The notes beneath the pieces were generated by a model that did not search any database, was not told the DNA's origin, and saw nothing but the letters and a program-made list of their open reading frames with translations. A stretch of DNA of 59,665 nt, taken from NCBI GenBank assembly GCA_965646165.1, contig CBFFYP010000016.1:1-59665 (forward strand), in the 5' to 3' direction. Below, piece by piece: positions 17,248 through 25,884 of the stretch; position 1 is the stretch's first letter, and each line of letters begins with the position of its first letter. This stretch comes from MGBC114844 sp910585855. GTDB taxonomy: Bacteria > Bacillota > Clostridia > Lachnospirales > Lachnospiraceae. The translations under genes were made by a program, and so were the position numbers.

Positions 17248-17280
17248 AGCGTCCTCCTCGGTTTTCGGCGTCCTCTCTCC

Positions 17281-18384
17281 CTATTTTGGTACAGAATAAC
17301 TCCGCCTCAAAAAACTCACATAAGGATAAACATGATGAAATCCTTTAGAAACCGCAAAAAGAAAATACCCCATCCCGAAAATAAAAAACACCCCTATCAC
17401 CCGATAATAATGATTTCCCAACATCTTATTTTGCTTCCCTTCTTCCCGATAAGAATCAATTATTTCAGGTATTGCCGTCAATGAAACTGCAAAAAAATAA
17501 ATCGAAAACCGCTCCAAAATAAAATGTTTCATAATAAACAAATTAATCAAAAAATTATAAAAAGCACTATTTAAATAAATCGCCCTTTTTACAGAATCCC
17601 TCACCCGATTTCGAAATCCATAAATTAAAACTCCATATCCCAAAGCCGGTATCACATATTCAAACCCGTTTCCCTTCCAAAAATATGTCCTCTGATAATC
17701 TGCATATCTTTGCGGAAACCAAGGCAAAATAACTTCCATAATCGAATCACACAAAAAATATACCACAACAGCCGCTGCCCCTGCCCCTGCAAAAAACTTC
17801 CAACTATTTTTCTTAACCAAAAGAAAATAAAACGTATAAAGAAATAACAAAGAATTATGAAACAGCCCACCCAAACCAATCCAAATGCTAAAACGAAGCA
17901 TCCTTTGATTTTTCAAATCAGAATAAGCGATCAAAAAAAAAGCAACTGCTATCGACTGCCGAATTAAATTCATATTATAAGCAAAAAACTGCAGCATAAT
18001 ATAAAGCCCTACACTAATCCAAGGCATTTTCGATTCCTGATAAATAAACCAAACCGCTACCAAAAATAAAAAAGCATTAATCCCCCATAAAAAACCAGAA
18101 AACGAACAGCCAAATAAAGAAAAACATTTACATAAAAGAAAAAAAAATGGTTCATACCAATAAAAAGAAAAAATATCGCCAAACGTCCATTCTGCAACTC
18201 TTTCATAAATCTCCTGATAAGAAAAATAATCAAATCCAATCGCATAACGAAACGAGGCAATAAAAGTAAACACAAAAAACGATACCGCTAAATAGCAGAT
18301 CGTTAATTTGTTTTCCTTTTTCTTTTCTGTCAGAACATACCCCAGACCCATCAATGCAAAAATCAAAAAATAATAAACGGTCAT
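17281..18384 (-). CDS. EpsG-like polytopic membrane protein
   Basis: 367 residues with about ten hydrophobic segments. Features of the EpsG family (EPS/capsule polymerase-like) include SFRYAIGFDYFSYQEIYERV near residue 45, then NLIRQSIAVAFFLIAYSDLKNQ and IGLGGLFHNSLLFLYTFYFLL. Such proteins are thought to polymerise or help export exopolysaccharide repeat units. ATG 18384 follows AAAGGAG. It is the last of three minus-strand genes after two exported proteins. No glycosyltransferase is nearby, so a free-standing EpsG is unusual and its polymer is unknown. Confidence 0.8.
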   Translation of the reverse strand: MTVYYFLIFALMGLGYVLTEKKKENKLTICYLAVSFFVFTFIASFRYAIGFDYFSYQEIYERVAEWTFGDIFSFYWYEPFFFLLCKCFSLFGCSFSGFLWGINAFLFLVAVWFIYQESKMPWISVGLYIMLQFFAYNMNLIRQSIAVAFFLIAYSDLKNQRMLRFSIWIGLGGLFHNSLLFLYTFYFLLVKKNSWKFFAGAGAAAVVVYFLCDSIMEVILPWFPQRYADYQRTYFWKGNGFEYVIPALGYGVLIYGFRNRVRDSVKRAIYLNSAFYNFLINLFIMKHFILERFSIYFFAVSLTAIPEIIDSYREEGKQNKMLGNHYYRVIGVFFIFGMGYFLFAVSKGFHHVYPYVSFLRRSYSVPK

Positions 18385-18450
18385 GGCGATACTCCTTTAT
18401 CGTTTTTATATATACACATACTATAACAAATGCCTTTTCAAAGAAATTGT

Positions 18451-19038
18451 TTAATTTTCTGTAATTGATGTTCTGCTGACAACAAAAGTAGGCGTTACGT
18501 TAAATGTTGCACTTTCTGAAACATTTTGTCCCAATGTCCCGACAACATACATTGCCCCTTCCTGATTTGCATCCAGAATCATAACATTCATATCCTGTTT
18601 TACATTTGCTTTCAACCATCTAGCATGTGCTAAATCCGTCGGCATTGTATTCTCTGTTTCTTCCTCTTTCAAGCCAATCGCAATCTGATTTGCATTTACA
18701 GCCCCTGTATCGCTCCACTGTGTATTTTTCAGCTTACTGATATCTACACTTGCATAAGTAACATCTACCTGAACCGGAACGTTAGAATTATTCTTTACAT
18801 TAATTCTCGGAGAAATAACCTTATTCTGTGTAGAAAGACTATTGCTGATATTAAATGGAACAAAAGACGGCATTGTAACAGAAAGAATCGATGGCTCTAT
18901 TGTTCCAACCATTTCCATCTGCCCGGAACTGCCAACCGGAATATCCTGTGTTGAAGTAATGTCCGCAGCATATGCAGCCGTAGAAAAAAGTAATGTTGCT
19001 GCTACTGCAAGTTGTAAAATAACTGATTTTTTCTTCAT
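18451..19038 (-). CDS. Secreted surface protein, unknown family
   Basis: 195 residues with a classical signal peptide (KKKSVILQLAVAATLLFSTAAYAA) cleaved after AYA. The mature part is beta-rich: EMVGTIEPSILSVTMPSFVPFNIS, then RINVKNNSNVPVQVDVTYASVD, ending FNVTPTFVVSRTSITEN. The overall look recalls WxL-like or camelysin/TasA-like extracellular proteins, but the WxL motif itself is absent, so I make no family claim. AGGAGG lies seven bases before the ATG. It follows the next exported gene by 76 bp and precedes epsG, so the three are likely one unit at the cell surface. Confidence 0.7.
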   Translation of the reverse strand: MKKKSVILQLAVAATLLFSTAAYAADITSTQDIPVGSSGQMEMVGTIEPSILSVTMPSFVPFNISNSLSTQNKVISPRINVKNNSNVPVQVDVTYASVDISKLKNTQWSDTGAVNANQIAIGLKEEETENTMPTDLAHARWLKANVKQDMNVMILDANQEGAMYVVGTLGQNVSESATFNVTPTFVVSRTSITEN

Positions 19039-19114
19039 AAATACCTCCTAATCGGCATTTATTACAGTATGTCTATAGCACAATCTTTATCATTTCTGAT
19101 AAAACCATAAAATA

Positions 19115-19627
19115 TTAATTCTGCACATTAATCACAATCTGTGCTCCGGTCTGCCCGATATACTCTCCGGTTTCTTCATCATAAGCAGAAAAATAAGCGG
19201 TTGCATTATAGCTGCCCTTCTCCAAAACCTTATCCAACTTAGCCGATTCAATATAAGTTCCCGGTTTTAAAAACTTTGTAGCATATACTTCCTCTTCTGT
19301 ATCATCTATCAAAATATTAATCCGCAGAAGTTTTGCATTATGCCCCGGATTTTCAATCAGCAAATTTCCCTCTGAAGTCCCATTCAAAAACACAGGAGAA
19401 GTATTAATAGAAAAAGCAATCATACTTCGATCCAATAATTCCTGCAACTCTGCCTGCCTTTGCTCAATATCAATTCCCGGCATAATTCCCATTGTAGCAT
19501 TATCTTCATATAGCAAATCAGCCTCAGCAGTATTTTTAGTAAAAATAATATAGCAAATCCCTACTGTCAACGCCAAGAGCAAAAGAATTCCGACAACTGC
19601 CAATGTCCTTTTTTTTCCTTTACTCAT
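19115..19627 (-). CDS. Membrane-anchored extracellular protein
   Basis: About 170 residues from ATG 19627 with GGGAGGG upstream. A short basic N-terminus and one hydrophobic helix (TLAVVGILLLLALTVGICYIIF) anchor it; there is no cleavage box or lipobox. The outside portion has a helix with DIEQRQAELQELLDRSM followed by a beta sandwich-like region (INTSPVFLNGTSEGNLLIENPGHN, then LKPGTYIESAKLDKVLEKGSYNATAYFSAYD) resembling bacterial Ig-like or surface-fibre accessory modules. It is the first gene of the three-gene surface group with the secreted protein and EpsG. Function unknown. Confidence 0.65.
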   Translation of the reverse strand: MSKGKKRTLAVVGILLLLALTVGICYIIFTKNTAEADLLYEDNATMGIMPGIDIEQRQAELQELLDRSMIAFSINTSPVFLNGTSEGNLLIENPGHNAKLLRINILIDDTEEEVYATKFLKPGTYIESAKLDKVLEKGSYNATAYFSAYDEETGEYIGQTGAQIVINVQN

Positions 19628-19633
19628 AATCAA

Positions 19634-20014
19634 TTATCCCTCCCTTATTTGTAATAAAAAACCAAATTTTGTAAACTTTTACCATTATAAGTCGAAAAAT
19701 TGGAAATTTCAAGGAATTTCGTTCGACAACTTTTTCTATTTTTTTACAATTTTTTCTATAATTCTACAATTTTCATTTTTCCTATACCTTCACTTCTTTC
19801 TTATGTTAGAAAACGGAGGGACTTTGAATCGATCTTTATTCTGCTTTTGGCTTCCTCTATTTGGCTTCAAAAAATATAAATAGAGGACGCCAGATTCGAA
19901 AAAAGAATCTCATCCAAACTTCTGCCGTGATCCGACCAACTGCCTCTGGCGTCCAATGAAAGAAACCCCTTTGCAGCAGCACTTTACCTTCAAAAGTCTA
20001 ATTAAATTATACTA
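19634..20014. other. Intergenic stretch with a short family A unit
   Basis: No gene seen. It contains the arm-free family A unit at 19881-19967 and, at its right end, the promoter of the lipoprotein gene. The first 160 bases are T-rich with no recognised structure. Confidence 0.6.
19881..19967 (+). repeat. Short family A unit without hairpin arms
   Basis: GAGGACGCCAGATTCG, AAAAAAGAATCTCATCC, CTTCTGCCGTGATCC and GCCTCTGGCGTCC, then AATGAAAG: both edges and the linker of the large units, with neither arm. It aligns with 11577-11653 base for base over most of its length. Confidence 0.75.
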
Positions 20015-20042
20015 TTGAATATCTTTATAAATATGCTATAAT
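20015..20042 (+). promoter_or_regulatory. Promoter of the lipoprotein gene
   Basis: TTGAAT (20015-20020), 16-base spacer, TATAAT (20037-20042), 25 bases before the ATG at 20068. Confidence 0.55.
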
Positions 20043-20067
20043 TTTGTTTAAAAAAGGAGTATTTATT

Positions 20068-20526
20068 ATGAAACATAAAATTTTAATCTTTCTTTATACG
20101 GGAATAATACTATTAAGTAGCTGTACTCAGAAAACTTCAAATACAGCTACAACTGAATTACCGCCAAAACTATCTATAGAAACGTCATCCCAACCAACTC
20201 CCTATTTAAATGATGCTATCTATATTGGAGAATATTTAGACTCCGATGTTGAAGAACCGTTTCTTGAAATTGAAAAGGACGACAGCGGAAAATACCAGAT
20301 TATAATAGGAATCTACCGTTTAGCTTATATGGATGACGGAATCGGAGAACTAACTGCAGATGGTATGTACTTCACGGCAACAGATCCTGCCGGAAATCCA
20401 ATCAGCGGTATTATTACTATTAAGGATCAAACAGCAACTGTCACTTTTACAGATTCCACTTGGGAGTATCTAAAAAATGGGGACACTTTTTACTATACAA
20501 AATCTTCCGATTGCGATAAATCTTAA
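20068..20526 (+). CDS. Small lipoprotein, unknown function
   Basis: About 152 residues from ATG 20068, set by AAAGGAG nine bases upstream (a TTG at 20044 lies in frame but before the ribosome site). The signal peptide ends in a lipobox-like LLSSC, so the cysteine is likely lipidated and the protein tethered outside the membrane. After a Thr/Ser-rich spacer comes a compact beta domain (YIGEYLDSDVEEPFLEIEKDDSGKYQIIIGIYRLAY, then TDSTWEYLKNGDTFYYTK) typical of small lipocalin-like lipoproteins in Clostridia. No family name is claimed. Confidence 0.8.
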   Translation: MKHKILIFLYTGIILLSSCTQKTSNTATTELPPKLSIETSSQPTPYLNDAIYIGEYLDSDVEEPFLEIEKDDSGKYQIIIGIYRLAYMDDGIGELTADGMYFTATDPAGNPISGIITIKDQTATVTFTDSTWEYLKNGDTFYYTKSSDCDKS

Positions 20527-20555
20527 AATCCGAGTTTTGTCCAAAAAGGATGGTT

Positions 20556-21065
20556 TTATTCTTTCTTCCATGTTAAGAAAATTCCAATAATTGCCCCAAT
20601 AAGGATAATCGGTGCTATTCTGACAAACAGCCATTCAAATGAGTGAAATACCACTCCAAGAACAGCAGTTTCAGGGTCACTATAATTCCACCCCAAGTAA
20701 GAACTTTCTAATTCCAATAAGATTGCAAAGACTATTACTATAATTGTGCATAACAAAATAAGCGACCAATACATCATTTTTCTTCTCATGGTTTTCCTTT
20801 GTGCCAGTTGCAAGTTTATCACCTCCAATTTTTCGGAAATGGCTTTTAAAGTATCCGCCTCCGTTTCAATAACAGTTTCTCCCAACAGTGTGCTTACAGG
20901 TGTTTCAAGCACTTCTGATAAGGAGATTAACATATCAGAATCGGGAACTGATAATCCTTGCTCCCATTTAGAAACTGTCTGTCGCACGATGTTCAGCCTG
21001 ACAGCAAGCTCTTGTTGTGAAAGTCCCTTTGATTTTCTGATTGCTTTAATATTTTCGTTGAGCAT
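20556..21065 (-). CDS. XRE-family regulator with C-terminal membrane helices
   Basis: 169 residues. The first 65 form a helix-turn-helix XRE domain (NIKAIRKSKGLSQQELAVRLNIVRQTVSKWEQGLSVPDSD). A linker helix follows, then two hydrophobic segments (WSLILLCTIIVIVFAILL and IAPIILIGAIIGIFLTW), so it would be a membrane-tethered repressor. The ATG has GGAGGCT upstream. It is convergent with the lipoprotein gene, 29 bp apart. Such regulators often control an adjacent transporter, but none is present here. Confidence 0.85.
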   Translation of the reverse strand: MLNENIKAIRKSKGLSQQELAVRLNIVRQTVSKWEQGLSVPDSDMLISLSEVLETPVSTLLGETVIETEADTLKAISEKLEVINLQLAQRKTMRRKMMYWSLILLCTIIVIVFAILLELESSYLGWNYSDPETAVLGVVFHSFEWLFVRIAPIILIGAIIGIFLTWKKE

Positions 21066-21199
21066 TAGGGATAGCCTCCTTTCGATTGTTACCCCTATTG
21101 TAGGCTAAACTGCCCGTTGCCGCAAGCAACGCATTTTAACATTTTCGGAAAAATAGCAAATCTTCCATCCGCAACGATTCATCATAAACCGATTGAGAT

Positions 21200-21235
21200 T
21201 TTAAATCCTTCTATTGGATTTTGGCGTCCCCCTCC
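21200..21235 (+). repeat. Remnant of a family B-like right end
   Basis: TTAAATCCTTCTATTGGATT forms a small AAATCC/GGATTT hairpin and is followed by TTGGCGTCCCCCTCC, which matches the right edge of family B copy 5. The rest of the element is missing. Confidence 0.4.
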
Positions 21236-21375
21236 CAGAAAACAGAAAAAACAGCAAAATCATATATCAAAAAACTAACTCTTTTCCCTAGCTTTTTATT
21301 ATATAATTCTGCTGTTCTAAATTTTTATTTGAAATTTAACTATTCAATTATATTGAAAAACTGCCCTTACCAATA

Positions 21376-22962
21376 TTATCCGACATATTTTTTCAAAGTA
21401 GCCCGAACTGCTCCTACTCCTGTCATCAGTTCTGTAAAGTATCTGGCCACTTTTTCTGCCAATCCACACTTATATAAATCCACTCCAAAGATAGAAGCAT
21501 CCGATAAAATCGGTCGAAGTTTTTCTTTGTCAACACCTACTCCCAACTCTATTCCGATCATCTTTTTCTGCATATCCAAAAGCAGCGGATCTGGGCTTAC
21601 TTCAAATTTCTTTCCACTGTCATCCACTCCAATCAGATATCGAAGCCATCCTGCAAGTACAAGAGGAATCAGTGTCAATTCTGAAACATCATGTTCAGAA
21701 GATTCTATATAAGCCTTTATTGTTTCTCCAAACCGAATCGAAAGTTTTTGAGATGTATCTGTAGCAATTCGCTGCGGCGTATCCGGCATAAAAGGATTTG
21801 GAAAACGCTCGTTTAACACTTCATTTAAAAACTGTTTTGGATCAATTACTCCTGGATCTACTACAAAAGGCATCCCTTCCTTATGGCTCATCTGATCAAT
21901 AAAATCCCGAAGCTGCGGATCTTTCATCTCTTCTGCAATCGAAGTGTATCCTAAAATACATCCATAGACAGCCAAACAGGTATGCAGAGGATTGAGACAG
22001 GTACAAACTTTCATCTTCTCTACTTTATTGACAGTATCCCGGCTGGTAATAATCACTCCTGCTTGCTCAAGAGGCGGTCTTCCATTTGGGAACTGATCTT
22101 CAATTACCAGATACTGCGGCTTCTCTGCATTTACAAAAGGAGCGATATAGGTGTGTTTTGCTGTGACAAATGGGCTAATCTCTTCTAATCCGTCTGCAAT
22201 CAGTTGTTCCTCTACAGCCGGATGCGGACGAGGTGTAATTTTATCAATCATACTCCAAGGAAATGCAATCTTCTGATCTAAATAATCATATTCTTCCTGT
22301 ACAATCTTTTTGTTGTCAAGCCAAGCTTTTGCAATCTCTAAAACTGCTGCCTGCAGTTTCTCTCCGTTATGAGAACAATTATCCATACTTACCAAAGCCA
22401 AAGGTGCATTGCAGGCTGCTTTTCTAGCAAGGCACATTGCTGTAAGCTGTGCCATAAATGTCTTGCAGTTTTCTGGCCCATTTTTCATATCTTCCAAAAC
22501 CGCAGGTACTAATTCATGTGCTGCATTGCGAAGCGAATATCCTTTTTCTGTTATTGTAAAAGATACCATCTGAAGAGAAGGCTGGCAGAAAATCTCTGTA
22601 ATTCTCTCCTGATCATACTGCATGGTCAAGCTTTCTGCCATAGAAGCAATCACTTCTTTTTCCAGCCTTCCGTCCATATTCAATGTAACACCTATGGTTA
22701 AATTATCATAAGGACGAAAACACTTTGTAATAATTTCATCGTCATATCCCTCACAACAGACAATTCCGGTATCCATCTTTCCCTGTTCAATCAAACGCTG
22801 GCAAAGTACAGCCGGAAAAATACGAAAAATATTTCCCGATCCAAAATGCATCCACTGCGGTTTTTTCTTAGTATTTTCCATAATTTCTTTTGGATCAAAT
22901 TCTGGAAGATGATAGCCCTTCCAAGCTTCTTTTTCCTTTATCGATTCTAAAGACAATTTCAT
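21376..22962 (-). CDS. uxuB: Fructuronate reductase / mannitol dehydrogenase family
   Basis: 528 residues, polyol-specific long-chain dehydrogenase. The N-terminal domain has HFGSGNIFRIF near residue 40 (nucleotide-binding start), and the C-terminal catalytic part has VCTCLNPLHTCLAVYGCILGY and FVVDPGVIDPKQFLNEVL. In the glucuronate pathway it reduces D-fructuronate to D-mannonate with NADH. The start follows AAAGGAG. It lies 26 bp downstream of uxuA as the last gene of a TRAP-uxuA-uxuB operon, which supports fructuronate over mannitol as substrate. Confidence 0.9.
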   Translation of the reverse strand: MKLSLESIKEKEAWKGYHLPEFDPKEIMENTKKKPQWMHFGSGNIFRIFPAVLCQRLIEQGKMDTGIVCCEGYDDEIITKCFRPYDNLTIGVTLNMDGRLEKEVIASMAESLTMQYDQERITEIFCQPSLQMVSFTITEKGYSLRNAAHELVPAVLEDMKNGPENCKTFMAQLTAMCLARKAACNAPLALVSMDNCSHNGEKLQAAVLEIAKAWLDNKKIVQEEYDYLDQKIAFPWSMIDKITPRPHPAVEEQLIADGLEEISPFVTAKHTYIAPFVNAEKPQYLVIEDQFPNGRPPLEQAGVIITSRDTVNKVEKMKVCTCLNPLHTCLAVYGCILGYTSIAEEMKDPQLRDFIDQMSHKEGMPFVVDPGVIDPKQFLNEVLNERFPNPFMPDTPQRIATDTSQKLSIRFGETIKAYIESSEHDVSELTLIPLVLAGWLRYLIGVDDSGKKFEVSPDPLLLDMQKKMIGIELGVGVDKEKLRPILSDASIFGVDLYKCGLAEKVARYFTELMTGVGAVRATLKKYVG

Positions 22963-22988
22963 AAAAATTTCTCCTTTCGGATCTTTTA

Positions 22989-24062
22989 TTATTCAACTTT
23001 TCCGTCCAGTTTATCTAGCATATCCCAGCAGCCCCAAAGATACATAATTCCAAGAGCCCGATCATAAAGCCCATATCCCGGGCGACACTTTTCATCCCAA
23101 ATATGCCGTCCATGATCTGGCCGTACATATCCGGTATATCCGCAGTCATGATAAGCCTTCATAATATCTAGGATTCCAACATCTCCATCACAGTCCCGAT
23201 GAGATGCTTCTGTAAAATCTCCGTTTTCAAAATGTTTTACATTTCGAATATGAGCAAATGCAATTCGATCACAATAACTCCGAATAATATCCGAAACACG
23301 ATTTTCCCGATTTGCTCCAAGTGATCCAGAGCAGAGGCAAAGACAATTATATTCATCATCTACCATATGCAAAAACCGTCCAATCGAATCTTTATCTACC
23401 AAAAGCCGAGGCAGTCCGAAAATATCCCAAGGCGGGTCGTCCTGATGAATCGCCATTTTAATTCCGGTTTCATGACAGGTAGGCATAATTGCTTCCAAAA
23501 AATACTTTAAATTTTCCCAGAGTTTTTCCTTTGTTACCGGACGGTATTTCTCAAATAATTCATCTAGCTGTGCCATTCGCTCTGGCTCCCATCCCGGAAA
23601 TGTCATCCCATGCAGATTTTCCAAAATATATTTTGCCATTTCCTTATAGTCATCCTGAATCTTCGCTTTTTCATAGAATAAAGCCGTAGATCCATCTTCC
23701 ATAGGATGAAATAAATCGGTACGTGTCCAGTCAAAAATCGGCATAAAATTATAAGTTACCACTTTTACCCCAAATTGGGCAAGATTTTTTAAAGTAGTCT
23801 TATAATTTTCAATATACTGATCCCGGGTAGGAAGTCCGATTTTAATATCATCATGCACATTGACGCTTTCCACTACTTCCATATGAAATCCCGCTCCCTC
23901 AATCTGCCTCTGTGCTTCCCTAATTTCTTCCACTTCCCAGACTTCTCCTGCCTGCTTATAATGCAGCGCCCAAACAAGCCCTGTTACTCCCGGAATCTGT
24001 TTAATCTGCTGAGGAGTAATACTATCGTTCCCTTCGCCGTACCAACGAAATGTCATCTTCAT
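22989..24062 (-). CDS. uxuA: Mannonate dehydratase
   Basis: About 357 residues from ATG 24062, preceded by GAAGGAGG eight bases away; an in-frame ATG at 24104 has no such site and gives an atypical extension. The N-terminus MKMTFRWYGEGNDSITPQQIKQIPG is the family start. Metal and catalytic regions include MAIHQDDPPWDIFGLPRL, LCLCSGSLGANREN, AFAHIRNVKHFENGDFTEASH and YVRPDHGRHIWDE. It removes water from D-mannonate to give 2-keto-3-deoxygluconate. The next step (kdgK, kdgA) is not in the window. Confidence 0.96.
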   Translation of the reverse strand: MKMTFRWYGEGNDSITPQQIKQIPGVTGLVWALHYKQAGEVWEVEEIREAQRQIEGAGFHMEVVESVNVHDDIKIGLPTRDQYIENYKTTLKNLAQFGVKVVTYNFMPIFDWTRTDLFHPMEDGSTALFYEKAKIQDDYKEMAKYILENLHGMTFPGWEPERMAQLDELFEKYRPVTKEKLWENLKYFLEAIMPTCHETGIKMAIHQDDPPWDIFGLPRLLVDKDSIGRFLHMVDDEYNCLCLCSGSLGANRENRVSDIIRSYCDRIAFAHIRNVKHFENGDFTEASHRDCDGDVGILDIMKAYHDCGYTGYVRPDHGRHIWDEKCRPGYGLYDRALGIMYLWGCWDMLDKLDGKVE

Positions 24063-24105
24063 AAAAAAATCCTCCTTCTCTCTTAATTTTTTTAATATAC
24101 TCACA

Positions 24106-25407
24106 TCAAACCAATCCAGCCAAAGTAGGCAATCCCATACTGATAAAAGGTATATAAGTCACTAACAATAATCCAATTAAGATAGCAATATAATACCAAA
24201 GCATATATGGTATTGTTTTAGCCAATGTCGTCCGCCCCACTTTAATCGCTACAAATAAAGTGTTTCCAACTGGAGGCGTAATATTTCCGATACAAAGATT
24301 ATAAACCAAAATCAGTCCAAAGTGAATCGGGCTCATACCAAAACTTTTTACAATAGGCAAAAATAACGGTGTAAAAATCAAAATAGCCGGAGTTACATCC
24401 ATAAAAGTACCTGCAATCAATAAAATGATATTCATAATCAGCAAAATAATAATCTTACTGTCCGTAAGCCCCAAAAGTGCTGCCGATACAGCCTGCGGAA
24501 TCTGCATAAATGCCATAATCCAGCCCAATATATTCGATACACCAATTAAAAATACAACCATACCGCTCATCTTTGCACTGTCCACTACAATATTCCAAAA
24601 TGACTTCAGCGTAATATTCCGATAACAGATTCCTAAAATCAAAGCATAAACTACAGCAATCGCCGAACCTTCTGTTGCAGTAAAAATACCTCCTACAATT
24701 CCTCCGATTACAACTACAATCAAAGAAAGTGCCGGAATCGCCCGAAGTGTACAAACGCCAAGATTTTTCCAGTCAAATTTTCCTTTTACCCCTGTATATC
24801 CTTTTTGAAGTGCAATAATCACTCCAACTGCAATACAGCAAATCGTCCAAAGAATCCCCGGCACATATCCTGCCAAAAACAATGCCGCTACTGATGTGCC
24901 GCCGGAAGCCAAAGAATAGGTAATCAATGCATTAGAAGGAGGAATCAAAAGCCCGGAAGGTGCAGATGCACCATTGGTTGCCGCACAGAGTGCCGGATCG
25001 TATCCCTGCTCTTCCTGTCCCTCTTTTACCATACTTCCAACTGCTGCGGCTGCCGCAGACGCTGAACCGGAAATCGCTCCAAACAGTGCATTTGCCCCTG
25101 CATTTGTTACCAAAAGCGCACCCGGAAATTTTCCAAGCAGTGCCATAACAAAGTCAACCAACCGCTTTGCAATACCGCCCTGATTCATCAAATTTCCTGC
25201 CAGAATAAAAAAAGGAATCGCCGTCAAGCTAAATTTACTCATTCCAACAAACGTTCTCTGTGCTGCCGTAACCACCGAAACATCCAGAGGAACCGTCTGC
25301 AAAATAGTTACCAAAGATGAGATTCCAATGGCATATGCAATCGGCACGCCCAAAGCAAGAAGTACAATCAATACAGCCAAAATAATAAATAAAGATTGAA
25401 TTGCCAT
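24106..25407 (-). CDS. dctM: TRAP transporter large membrane subunit
   Basis: 433 residues with about twelve hydrophobic segments, the DctM length. Family features include PFFILAGNLMNQGGIAKRLVDF, GAISGSASAAAAAVGSMV and NITPPVGNTLFVAIKVG. It carries the Na+-driven translocation channel of the TRAP system. Start ATG follows AAAGGAGG. It begins directly after dctQ and ends 43 bp before uxuA. The context makes a hexuronate or mannonate the likely substrate. Confidence 0.95.
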   Translation of the reverse strand: MAIQSLFIILAVLIVLLALGVPIAYAIGISSLVTILQTVPLDVSVVTAAQRTFVGMSKFSLTAIPFFILAGNLMNQGGIAKRLVDFVMALLGKFPGALLVTNAGANALFGAISGSASAAAAAVGSMVKEGQEEQGYDPALCAATNGASAPSGLLIPPSNALITYSLASGGTSVAALFLAGYVPGILWTICCIAVGVIIALQKGYTGVKGKFDWKNLGVCTLRAIPALSLIVVVIGGIVGGIFTATEGSAIAVVYALILGICYRNITLKSFWNIVVDSAKMSGMVVFLIGVSNILGWIMAFMQIPQAVSAALLGLTDSKIIILLIMNIILLIAGTFMDVTPAILIFTPLFLPIVKSFGMSPIHFGLILVYNLCIGNITPPVGNTLFVAIKVGRTTLAKTIPYMLWYYIAILIGLLLVTYIPFISMGLPTLAGLV

Positions 25408-25884
25408 TTATTTTCCCTCCTTTTGCTGTAAAATATCCGCCACATTTAATGCAGTATAAATCATATTTAAAATTCCGCAAAGAGGCAGGACAATATAAAA
25501 AATACCTATCGGCACACCCAACGAGGACGTCATCTGTCCCATCGCCAGATTTGTAATCTGAATTCCGCCATAAGCAAGAATAATTGCAGAAAATAAAAAT
25601 GCTATTACCTCACCCAGACAGAGTAAAAATTTCTGTGCAGCAGGACTTGCCTTTTCTACCAAAATCGGGATATTCATATGTCCCCTTTCTGAAGTAACAA
25701 TCGAAGCTCCCAGTAAACTCATCCAGGCAAACATATAAGATACCAATTCTTCCGACCATGAAGACGGATTTCCCAAGATATAACGTGTAAATACCTGCCA
25801 GCAGGTTAAAATTACCATAACAAGGAAACTGCCTCCTGCCAATATATTTAACAAAAATGTAAGTGTTGTACGGAGTTTTTTCAT
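25408..25884 (-). CDS. dctQ: TRAP transporter small membrane subunit
   Basis: 158 residues with four membrane helices. The first pair contains the family motif CWQVFTRYILGNPSSWSEELVSYMFAWMSLLGAS, followed by ERGHMNIPILVEK. It holds the binding protein and large subunit together. It overlaps the end of dctP by four bases, a sign of translational coupling, and its stop meets dctM. Confidence 0.94.
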   Translation of the reverse strand: MKKLRTTLTFLLNILAGGSFLVMVILTCWQVFTRYILGNPSSWSEELVSYMFAWMSLLGASIVTSERGHMNIPILVEKASPAAQKFLLCLGEVIAFLFSAIILAYGGIQITNLAMGQMTSSLGVPIGIFYIVLPLCGILNMIYTALNVADILQQKEGK

